Shown: positions 7,354 to 12,979 of the stretch, one piece after another
Numbering within the stretch: the stretch's first letter is position 1
Layout: each line of letters starts with the position of its first letter
Assembly (NCBI GenBank): GCA_964517355.1
Contig: CAZFCK010000133.1
Coordinates: 1-12,979, forward strand
Source of the DNA: CAZFCK01 sp964517355
GTDB taxonomy: Bacteria > Desulfobacterota > Desulfovibrionia > Desulfovibrionales > Desulfovibrionaceae
Length of the DNA stretch: 12,979 nucleotides
Direction: 5' to 3'
Notes under the pieces: model-generated
Database searches by the model: none
What the model was told of the DNA's origin: nothing
Seen by the model: only the letters and a program-made list of their open reading frames with translations
Program-made: the position numbers and the translations under genes

Positions 7354-7397
7354 ATGAAGAACAAAACCTCCTGTAATCAGGAGCTTTTGTTCTTCAT
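7354..7397. terminator. Bidirectional terminator hairpin between array and cas2
   Basis: Two 20-bp arms with a single mismatch flank a TAAT loop. The inner GC-rich stem is CTCCTG/CAGGAG (7368-7373 and 7378-7383). It is preceded by an A-rich tract (AAGAACAAAA) and followed by a T-rich one (TTTTGTTCTT), so on either strand the RNA would end in a hairpin plus U-rich tail. It starts at the base immediately after the last repeat and sits 28 bp beyond the cas2 stop, exactly where convergent crRNA and cas transcripts need stopping. Confidence 0.8.
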
Positions 7398-7425
7398 CCG
7401 CAACGAAAAAAGCGTAACTCGGCAC

Positions 7426-7755
7426 TCAAAACAAACTGTATTGTTCCGGATTTTTCCGCTTTTTACGCTTGCGTCCTTCAAAGCTCACGATATTTTCATA
7501 TTGCTTGTCCGTAAAAAACAAAATATCAACCTGCCCGCCTTCCGGCAGTTCAGCACGGATTTGACGCAAATAGACCTCGGTCTTTTCCTTGCCCGGGCAA
7601 AAACGCGCGTACACGGAAAGCTGGCAGCGCTCAAACCCCAAATCGAGCAAAAATTCCCGAAACCTGGTCGCCTCTTTGCGTTCCACCGCAGTCAATACGG
7701 GCAAGTCAAACATCACCAGCATCCACATCATGCGATACCCGCTCAACCGGCTCAT
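7426..7755 (-). CDS. cas2: CRISPR-associated endoribonuclease-fold protein Cas2
   Basis: A 109-residue Cas2 of normal length for type II systems. The first strand, MMWMLVMFDLPV, carries the conserved aspartate (Asp17). ER..AT.FR..LLDLGF, QLSVYARF and GGQVDILFFTDKQYENIVSF follow the family pattern to the end. In adaptation Cas2 forms the scaffold dimer of the Cas1-Cas2 integrase that inserts new spacers. The frame is intact. Its ATG overlaps the stop of the cas1 remnant by four bases (ATGA), showing that it was once translated by coupling to cas1. With cas1 lost, it has no visible partner in this window. Confidence 0.93.
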   Translation of the reverse strand: MSRLSGYRMMWMLVMFDLPVLTAVERKEATRFREFLLDLGFERCQLSVYARFCPGKEKTEVYLRQIRAELPEGGQVDILFFTDKQYENIVSFEGRKRKKRKNPEQYSLF

Positions 7756-7842
7756 TCGCCCTCACTCGCCAGTCCGGAATACAGGCGCTCCATATCAGGC
7801 AAAGTGGGCTTTCCCGGCAATCTCCACAACCCTGTCCACAGC
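7752..7842 (-). pseudogene. cas1: Remnant of cas1 (C-terminal end only)
   Basis: Type II-C loci normally run cas9-cas1-cas2, but only 87 bp separate the cas9 and cas2 frames here, far too little for a Cas1 of about 300 residues. The gap contains an open frame in the correct strand and phase that ends ATGA over the cas2 start. Its last residues, GKPTLPDMERLYSGLASEGE, look like a Cas1 C-terminal tail. The frame has no start codon and runs back into the end of cas9, closing at a TAA (7878-7880). The simplest reading is an internal deletion that removed nearly all of cas1. Assignment to cas1 rests on position, coupling and tail character, since conserved catalytic motifs would lie in the missing part. 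Confidence 0.5.
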
Positions 7843-8592
7843 TCACTTCCCGGGTCCCGGATCGGCAAGCCGCCCCATTATATCAACCGATACCTTGCGG
7901 GCGTGTTCTTTTTGGAGCGTTGAAGGCGCCTTAAACGTATACTTGAAATAATCATCCTTTGCCGCCCCCCTCTTTTGCAGGTCGCCGCCCTCATAATGGG
8001 GCGCGAAGCACAATTGATTTCGCGATAACTTCACAAGCCGGAACACCTGTCTTTCTTCGCCCGCGCCAACGGCGATGCAATCGTTTTTAAAAAGACGCAT
8101 AACCAGAGGGAAACCTTGCAACTGCCTCCGCGTGCGGTATCCCTCCTGCTGAAAGCCCGGTTGATTGGCCTCGAACAGGGAAACGACCTCCGCACGCCAA
8201 CGCCCCTTGACATCGCGGTATATTTCCACAAACGCGTTGCCCCCGCTTTCATATCCTTTATAGGGCGCGCCCTGCTTGTCCCGGATGAGCACAACGGTAT
8301 TTGTTTTCAAGGAGCGTGCGCTACGCACCCCGGTTTTCTCGCTGAAAGCGGCCACCTCCTGTTTGAAGCTTGTACCGGTCTTTCCCGCCACGCACTCAAG
8401 CAAGCGGTCGCGCAACGCACAATCGCGGATCGCCCGTACATGTGCTTCTTTCTCCATGTCCTCCAGTTTCACGCGGCGGACGGTATTTTCCTTGTTGGGC
8501 ATCTCTCCATCCGCCCCCGTCACTAGAGCATTTAACGCTTGAAATGATCGCTTAACGGCGGGCAAAGCCCGCCTGCAATCATTTCGCGGCAA
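7843..8592 (-). pseudogene. cas9: Cas9 C-terminal fragment (WED and PAM-interacting region)
   Basis: The 3' part of the interrupted cas9. Native sequence runs from 8523 (VTGADGEMPNKEN, residue 801 of the reconstructed protein) to the stop at 7843 and gives 226 residues. Segments such as KNTVVLIRDKQGAPYKGYESG, NDCIAVGAGEERQVFRLVKL, FAPHYEGGDL and KVSVDIMGRLADPG fit the WED/PAM-interacting domain of type II-C Cas9, which anchors the guide RNA and reads the PAM. The frame is open back to a TTG at 8592 inside the inserted element, but no ribosome-binding site precedes it. An internal ATG at 8502 has only a poorly spaced GGAG. Separate translation is therefore doubtful. No other stop or frameshift is present, so the damage looks recent. 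Confidence 0.85.
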
Positions 8593-8648
8593 AGATTTGC
8601 AAGCAAATCTTTGCAGAGCCTTTCAACTTTTTCAAAGTTTCAATGCTC
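8526..8648. mobile_element. 123-bp MITE-like element inserted in cas9
   Basis: A short non-coding element bounded by TA on both sides (8524-8525 and 8649-8650). With the TA included, its ends match as TAGAGCATT in inverted orientation, and the first 21 bases of the two ends agree at 17 positions. Inside are stacked hairpins: GAAATGAT/ATCATTTC (8541-8548, 8578-8585) enclosing GGCGGGC/GCCCGCC (8557-8563, 8567-8573); a perfect 12-bp pair at 8589-8600 and 8603-8614; and AACTTT/AAAGTT (8625-8630, 8634-8639). It has no transposase, so it would need one supplied elsewhere. TA duplication points to an IS630/Tc1-mariner-type enzyme. Deleting the element plus one TA (125 bp) rejoins cas9 in frame. Confidence 0.88.
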
Positions 8649-11048
8649 TAAACCGTAGGCGCTTTCCTTGAGCAACGGCCCGCCCAGGCTGTGGTTCGGC
8701 TTGTGGGAAACGAACACGGACCGGTTGCGCTCGAGCACCTGCTCCCGAAATTCCGGCCACGGCGGCGGCACGTCTCCGAGCAGCCTGTCCGTGTCCATGC
8801 TTTCCTGACGCTCCGCTTCCCGCGCAACCCGCTGCAGCATGGCGCGATCGGTCACGCAGACAATGGCGGCATCAAGGGCGTGGTTGCGGTGGTCGTGACG
8901 ATTTTTGACCTCTCCGAGCAATTGGCGCCGCAACAAAGCGGTAAGCCGTCCGGGTATGACCCAGATATCGCGTTTCGGGTCGCAGATGTGCCCCAAATAT
9001 TCCTTGGCCAGCCGGGAAGCGTAGCGCATTTCATGCAACTGCCTGTCCAGGAAATCATGTTCATCCGTGAAACGTTCCATGGCGGATTCCTGAAAACGCC
9101 AGGCCTTGTTGCGGGGGAGCCGCCGGACCCTGGACAGGATGTCTTCCCATTGGGTCCCTCCCGTTCGTCCAAACGCCTCCCAGGGAGTTTTTCCGTATTT
9201 GGCGCGGTTGGCCTCGCGCAGACAGATAACCTTGTTGGCCATGGCGTTGTCCAAGGTCCGATGAAAAGGAAGGATGTGGTCTATTTCCACGGCGTCCGAA
9301 AGCAGCATCTCAATGGAGATGGGAGTGCCGGTGTAGACGCAGCATCTGCTCAACGGGTCGCCGGACAATTCTTCCCAGAGCCTCAAGCGCTTCATGGAGT
9401 CATCCGTGATCTTGTGGTTGTTATCGCGCAGCGTTTCTTTTCGCGCATCATTGCGTTTCTTGTTTTTTTTCTGCTCCTCGATCAATTCCAGGCGTTGCGC
9501 GCCGTTCATTTTCAATTCACGCCCCAGTTCCACCACTATTTGCCTGGGGTGGCCGTATCGTTCAATGCAGGCGTTCACCAGCTTCCGGAGCTGATTCAGC
9601 ACGATGTGCACCGTGGGGTTGGTCACTTTTCCATAATATCTATCCAGCGAGCCTTTTTCCAAATCCGCGGGATCGCCGGTGCCGAACGCCACGTGGCGCT
9701 GCAACACCCGGCCGTAATAAGGAAGCCGCTCCACAATTTCCCCGGTGCCCGGCAAGGAATGGTCATATCCCGCCATGAGACAGGCTTCGCTGTAATCCTG
9801 GTATTCCTCGCGCATAAAAGGAAGAATCTTGCGCAGCGCCTTTTTGCCGCACCGGGAGTACCCTTGCGGCAGGGACGCCCAGCATACGTTTTGCGCCTGC
9901 TCCCCGGTCAGGCCCCATTGCTCCGTCAACACGCGGAGCACCTGCTCCTCTTTTTCCTCGGTGAGCAGCAATTCAACGATCGTGTTCCGCTCCTTATCCC
10001 CCAGTTCGTGCCAGGCCTTGCCGAAGCATTTGGGTTTCGCCAATGCGGCGGCCGTGGCGTTTCCCTTGAGCTTGCCACGGACGCCCGCATCCAGATTGAA
10101 CGAGCACAAGGGGTTGAGCTTCAATTTCTTGCGCATGGCGTCGAACGTGATGTCATTGCCCCGCATCAAATGCGCGCTCAGCAGGTCGCGCTCTTCAGGG
10201 AGCAAGGGGCGCTCGGAAAGATCGCCCCCTATCACGCGCAGGTTGGCCAGTTCCTGCAAAATGCGGAACTCCTGCACCACAGGCAACGCCTGGGGCGCGC
10301 GCATCTCCCCGGTCTCAAACAGACAACGCCCCGGCTGCACAGGTTTCAAGGGGCGTTGAAAGAAAATGATGGAGCCGATGGTCTCCTTGAGCTCGGGCGT
10401 CAGGGAAGCGTGGAAACGGGACTGCGCGTCCCACAGCAGGGAGTACTCCAGTTCCAGCATTTCCCTGGAGGGGTAAAAGTCATACCGCTTCTGCATTCCG
10501 GCGCCGCAGAGCCGCACGCGAACGCCCTTGCCCTTTCGTTTTCTATTCCAAAGGTATTCGCCGATGGTCCTGGCGCCCGCTTGTTCCAAACGGCGTTGCA
10601 ACTCCTTGACCGCGCTACGGATCTTGCCGCTCTCCTTGTCGTCTTTGTCCAGTTTCCTGTTACTGCGGAATCCGCGATGCTGATTGATATGAAAAAGCGC
10701 GCGCCCCAGTTCGTGCAGGGTAAGTTGACGGTCAAGCCCTCCGGCGCGCAGAGAGTAGGGGTCGAGATCCCGCAAGGCCCTTCTCTCTTGAATGTCCTCG
10801 GGAAAAAGACCGCTCCCCGCAAGGGCGGCCAAGAGGTTGGTCCTCCGTTGTATGGAGCGGTCCCTGTTCCGTCTCTGCCCCCGGTGCGTTCTCCTGTTCG
10901 CGGCGTTGGACGTTCCGTCATTCTTTCTGCCGTCGGAGAAAATGCGCACTCCCATGTCCAATATTCCGGAAGGATGTAACGCATTGTTCAGATGCATTGC
11001 GCACCAGCCTATGGAATTCGTCCCCAGATCCAGACCGAGCCTATACAT
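8640..11048 (-). CDS. cas9: Cas9, interrupted: N-terminal 800 residues with all nuclease motifs
   Basis: RNA-guided DNA endonuclease of compact type II-C size; the reconstructed protein is 1,026 residues, normal for II-C. Visible parts: RuvC-I with Asp7 (GLDLGTNSIGW), arginine-rich bridge helix (about 50-72), recognition lobe (about 75-480), RuvC-II with Glu507 (IVVELGREL), HNH with Asp590, His591 and Asn614 (EIDHILPF, EANRAK), and RuvC-III with His723 and Asp726 (NHALDAAIV). Every catalytic residue of both nuclease sites is present. After Leu800 the frame enters the inserted element, reads EH and stops, losing the WED and PAM-interacting region now at 7843-8523. Without these, PAM recognition and stable guide binding are not expected. 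The start has GGAGGG six bases upstream and lies 82 bp from the divergent tracrRNA. Confidence 0.93.
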   Translation of the reverse strand: MYRLGLDLGTNSIGWCAMHLNNALHPSGILDMGVRIFSDGRKNDGTSNAANRRTHRGQRRNRDRSIQRRTNLLAALAGSGLFPEDIQERRALRDLDPYSLRAGGLDRQLTLHELGRALFHINQHRGFRSNRKLDKDDKESGKIRSAVKELQRRLEQAGARTIGEYLWNRKRKGKGVRVRLCGAGMQKRYDFYPSREMLELEYSLLWDAQSRFHASLTPELKETIGSIIFFQRPLKPVQPGRCLFETGEMRAPQALPVVQEFRILQELANLRVIGGDLSERPLLPEERDLLSAHLMRGNDITFDAMRKKLKLNPLCSFNLDAGVRGKLKGNATAAALAKPKCFGKAWHELGDKERNTIVELLLTEEKEEQVLRVLTEQWGLTGEQAQNVCWASLPQGYSRCGKKALRKILPFMREEYQDYSEACLMAGYDHSLPGTGEIVERLPYYGRVLQRHVAFGTGDPADLEKGSLDRYYGKVTNPTVHIVLNQLRKLVNACIERYGHPRQIVVELGRELKMNGAQRLELIEEQKKNKKRNDARKETLRDNNHKITDDSMKRLRLWEELSGDPLSRCCVYTGTPISIEMLLSDAVEIDHILPFHRTLDNAMANKVICLREANRAKYGKTPWEAFGRTGGTQWEDILSRVRRLPRNKAWRFQESAMERFTDEHDFLDRQLHEMRYASRLAKEYLGHICDPKRDIWVIPGRLTALLRRQLLGEVKNRHDHRNHALDAAIVCVTDRAMLQRVAREAERQESMDTDRLLGDVPPPWPEFREQVLERNRSVFVSHKPNHSLGGPLLKESAYGLEH

Positions 11049-11095
11049 TCATAACCCTCCATATATATACTATTCCCGCGACAATGACCGATGGA

Positions 11096-11124
11096 TTGAC
11101 AAAAGACAAGTTTGCACGTATTTT
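11096..11124 (+). promoter_or_regulatory. tracrRNA promoter
   Basis: A perfect -35 box TTGACA (11096-11101) is followed after 17 bp by TATTTT (11119-11124) as the -10. A start about seven bases downstream falls on the G run at 11130, which is the first base complementary to the CRISPR repeat. Confidence 0.75.
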
Positions 11125-11129
11125 TTTTT

Positions 11130-11219
11130 GGGAAATAGGGTTTGTTCGCCAGAAGCCGTTAACAAGCGAAGAAACGCACCACATGAGAAGGCGGGCCTCG
11201 GCACGCCTTCTATTTTTTT
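11130..11219 (+). ncRNA. tracrRNA, about 90 nt
   Basis: The RNA begins with an anti-repeat. GGGAAATAGGG (11130-11140) is perfectly complementary to repeat positions 13-23 (CCCTATTTCCC), and AAGCCG plus TTAAC (11153-11163) pairs with the repeat start GTTGCGGCTT, with a G-U pair and one bulged base. Between the two stems the tracr side carries about ten to twelve unpaired bases against two or none in the crRNA, a larger bulge than in the Neisseria duplex. A nexus-like hairpin GCG-AAGAAA-CGC follows (11166-11177), then the terminator stem. A promoter and terminator bracket it precisely. It would pair with crRNAs for RNase III processing and loading onto Cas9. It is transcribed away from cas9. 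Confidence 0.85.
11186..11219 (+). terminator. Intrinsic terminator of the tracrRNA
   Basis: AGAAGGCG (11186-11193) pairs with CGCCTTCT (11204-11211). A G/A mismatch and a further GC-rich pairing lie inside, and A plus seven Ts (11213-11219) follow. This is a textbook Rho-independent terminator and also forms the 3' hairpin of the tracrRNA. Confidence 0.88.
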
Positions 11220-11270
11220 CCTGAATATCCGCATCCCGCTTTCCGCTGTTTCGTTCCGGGGGGAAAACGC

Positions 11271-11299
11271 TTTCACATGCGCCGGGTTCCTGCTATACA
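11271..11299 (+). promoter_or_regulatory. Possible promoter of the membrane glycosyltransferase gene
   Basis: TATACA (11294-11299) with a TGC extension just upstream makes an extended -10. The matching -35 position, 17 bp away, reads TTTCAC, a poor match. It lies 46 bp ahead of the start codon and downstream of the tracrRNA terminator. Supported by sequence likeness only. Confidence 0.3.
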
Positions 11300-11345
11300 C
11301 ACGGGCGCCATGCGCAAGCGGGGCTTCCTCCGGGGCACATAACCG

Positions 11346-12818
11346 ATGACACAATCTCCACCGTCGAAAAGCATAACGATCTGCAACATCGCGGCAATTC
11401 TCGCCGTGGCGGTGGGGTTTTTCCTCCAGTATCTGCATTGGGACTTCGATGACGCCATGATCGCCTACCGCGTGATCTCCAACCTGCGCGCGGGGCACGG
11501 CTGGGTCTACAACCCCGGAGAAATGCACAACGCCTCCACCTCGGTGTTGAACACCTTCGCCATCTGGCTGCTCGCCCGCCCCTTGAACGATATCCCTCTG
11601 GCCGCGCACGTGTTGGGGCTGTTCTCCATGGCCGGAACCGGGATTCTGGTGTACTTGGCCCTGCGCCCCGCCAACTGGTTCCTGGCGAGTCTGGGCGCCG
11701 TGGCCGTGATGCGGCGCATGGTGGGCGTCACCTATTGGGGGCTGGAAACCTACCCCTTCATCGCCCTCATGTTCCTGTTCGTGCATCTGGAAAAACGCGG
11801 CGCGTTCACGTGGCCGCTTCTGGGCTGCATCACGCTCACGCGCCCGGACGGCGCGCTGCTCGCGGTCATGAAATGGCTGAAAGAGGTTGTGCGGCAAAAA
11901 TCATTCTCTTTGGCGGGGATTGTGGCCTATGCCGCGGTGCTCGCCCCCTGGGCGGTGTACGCCCACTTCAGGCTGGGCAAGATCCTGCCCGACACCCTTT
12001 CGCAAAAGATCTGGCAAGGCCGTTCCGGCCTTTTCGGCGAGGGGCTCATTTATTTGCGTGGGCTCGTGAACCACTACACCGTGGAGGCGAACCTCATCAC
12101 CCAGGCCGCGCTGGTCCTGGCCGTGATCGCTACGGCGCGTCTGGCGCGCAAACGCGACGACTACCTGTTTCTGGTGCTCTTCTGCGCGGCGCAGCAAGCG
12201 GCGTACTGTGTTCTCAACGTCCCCCCCTACCGCTGGTACATGGCCTATCTGGATGTGCTCATTGTTTTTCTGGCGGCGTATTGCGTCGTAGACGCGCTCT
12301 TTCCACTCGGAGGGCGGCCGTGGTTTCCGTCCCTGAGCAACGGCGCCAGCCGCCTTCTGGAGCGCATACGCCCCGCCTGGCCGCGTCAGGCCCTGGCGGC
12401 GCTGCTCCTGAGCGCGGCGTGCGTCTACGCCGTCATCTGCGCCACCACGCCGCAATACAATGCGCGTGACCTGGAATACACAGCGATCAGCAAACAGGTC
12501 GAGGCGGCTTATCCGCCGGAGCGCTTTCCCGGCGAGCTGGCCGCCACGGAAGTCGGCTCCATCGGTTTCCACACCTCGCGCCCCATTGTGGATATCATAG
12601 GCCTGACCTCGGTGCGGGGGCCTTACGTGACGCCGGAAAGCATGGACGAGTTCTTTGCCGCTCCGCCCCGGTTCGTGCTGCTGCATGCGCCCCCCTGGCG
12701 TTTTGAAACGGCGCTGTACAATGATCCCCGCTTTGGCGCGTCCTTCGCCTGCGTTCAAGAATACGCATCCGCCAATTACCCCATGCGGCTTTTCATGTTG
12801 CGGGGAGCCGATAAGTAA
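11346..12818 (+). CDS. Multi-span membrane protein, GT-C glycosyltransferase-like
   Basis: A 490-residue polytopic inner-membrane protein. An N-terminal span (about 14-31) is followed by an acidic pair D35/D36 in FDDAMIAYRVISNLRAGHGW and then VYNPGE. This arrangement is typical of GT-C enzymes that transfer sugars from polyprenyl-phosphate donors across the membrane; the acidic residues in the first outer loop act in catalysis. About eight to ten hydrophobic segments follow up to about residue 365. A soluble C-terminal region of roughly 120 residues (ELAATEVGSIGFHTSRPIVDI...) would face the periplasm. The donor and acceptor cannot be read from sequence. The ribosome-binding site is weak (CGGGG about ten bases upstream). 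It stands alone after the tracrRNA and has no evident link to CRISPR. Confidence 0.7.
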   Translation: MTQSPPSKSITICNIAAILAVAVGFFLQYLHWDFDDAMIAYRVISNLRAGHGWVYNPGEMHNASTSVLNTFAIWLLARPLNDIPLAAHVLGLFSMAGTGILVYLALRPANWFLASLGAVAVMRRMVGVTYWGLETYPFIALMFLFVHLEKRGAFTWPLLGCITLTRPDGALLAVMKWLKEVVRQKSFSLAGIVAYAAVLAPWAVYAHFRLGKILPDTLSQKIWQGRSGLFGEGLIYLRGLVNHYTVEANLITQAALVLAVIATARLARKRDDYLFLVLFCAAQQAAYCVLNVPPYRWYMAYLDVLIVFLAAYCVVDALFPLGGRPWFPSLSNGASRLLERIRPAWPRQALAALLLSAACVYAVICATTPQYNARDLEYTAISKQVEAAYPPERFPGELAATEVGSIGFHTSRPIVDIIGLTSVRGPYVTPESMDEFFAAPPRFVLLHAPPWRFETALYNDPRFGASFACVQEYASANYPMRLFMLRGADK

Positions 12819-12926
12819 GAACGGGAGTGGCTGCGGCTTAAGAATCTCCAAAAGCTTTTAATTCGCGCGCTCGACTTTCTGAGCGGAGCGCATGTTATAC
12901 CATTTCCCATTTCTAGGCTGTGTTTC

Positions 12927-12979
12927 TAGCGCATTTTCGCCTTGAAACAAGGCTCTACCCTGAAACAATTTCCAATTGT
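12927..12979. repeat. Possible end of an element related to the cas9 MITE
   Basis: The 21 bases from TA at 12927, beginning TAGCGCATTT and ending CTTGAAA, agree at 16 positions with the left end of the element inside cas9 (TAGAGCATTT...CTTGAAA). The window ends before a second end could be seen. TGAAACAA occurs twice nearby. The match is short and may be chance. Confidence 0.2.

Noticed and set aside
7105..7425. A 106-codon minus-strand frame starting right after cas2, with a repeated IVAEGEIGSSRN peptide
   Set aside because: It runs through the CRISPR array. Repeat plus spacer is 66 bp, a multiple of three, so the repeat is read in the same phase each time and stays open by arithmetic. There is no ribosome-binding site and the terminator hairpin lies within it.
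8691..10979. A 762-codon plus-strand frame opposite cas9
   Set aside because: It is the antisense of a GC-rich, well-supported cas9 frame with all catalytic motifs. Its translation has no recognisable domain.
11070..11897. A 275-codon minus-strand frame upstream of cas9
   Set aside because: It crosses the tracrRNA gene, its terminator and the start of the membrane glycosyltransferase gene in antisense. There are no family features.
12868..12885. CGCTC/GAGCG hairpin after the membrane protein gene
   Set aside because: A five-bp stem with no following T-run is too weak to call a terminator.

Overview
The window reads as chromosomal DNA of a moderately GC-rich Gram-negative bacterium. The style of the paired TPR proteins and of the signalling genes suggests a sulfate-reducing or related member of the Desulfovibrionaceae. 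That placement rests on family resemblance recalled from memory, not on a search.

Left part (1-6313): a minus-strand operon of three genes encodes two paralogous TPR proteins. Between them lies a protein with four 24-residue MshEN-type motifs (a cyclic-di-GMP-binding fold) joined to a CheX-like C-terminal domain. Divergent from it runs a plus-strand signalling unit: a 51-residue single-span membrane protein, a soluble hybrid histidine kinase with four PAS domains and a C-terminal receiver, and a stand-alone receiver that overlaps the kinase by 13 bp. A gene-poor stretch with one small putative lipoprotein follows.

Centre (6988-11219): a complete but damaged type II-C-like CRISPR-Cas locus. 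In order it has a six-repeat, five-spacer array, a 44-bp hairpin that probably terminates transcription from both sides, intact cas2 (minus), a short remnant of cas1 (minus), cas9 (minus), and on the plus strand divergent from cas9 a previously unlabelled tracrRNA with its own promoter and terminator. cas9 is split by a 123-bp MITE-like element flanked by TA duplications. Removing the element plus one TA restores a single 1,026-residue Cas9 frame exactly. Each CRISPR repeat carries a -35 box (TTGACC) and an extended -10 box (TGCTACAAT) 16 bp apart, so every repeat can start its own crRNA, as known for Neisseria and Campylobacter type II-C systems. The RNA components look intact, while interference (Cas9 without its WED/PAM-interacting part) and adaptation (no Cas1) look lost.

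Right part (11220-12979): a multi-span membrane protein resembling GT-C type glycosyltransferases, then an AT-richer tail that may contain one end of an element related to the MITE in cas9.
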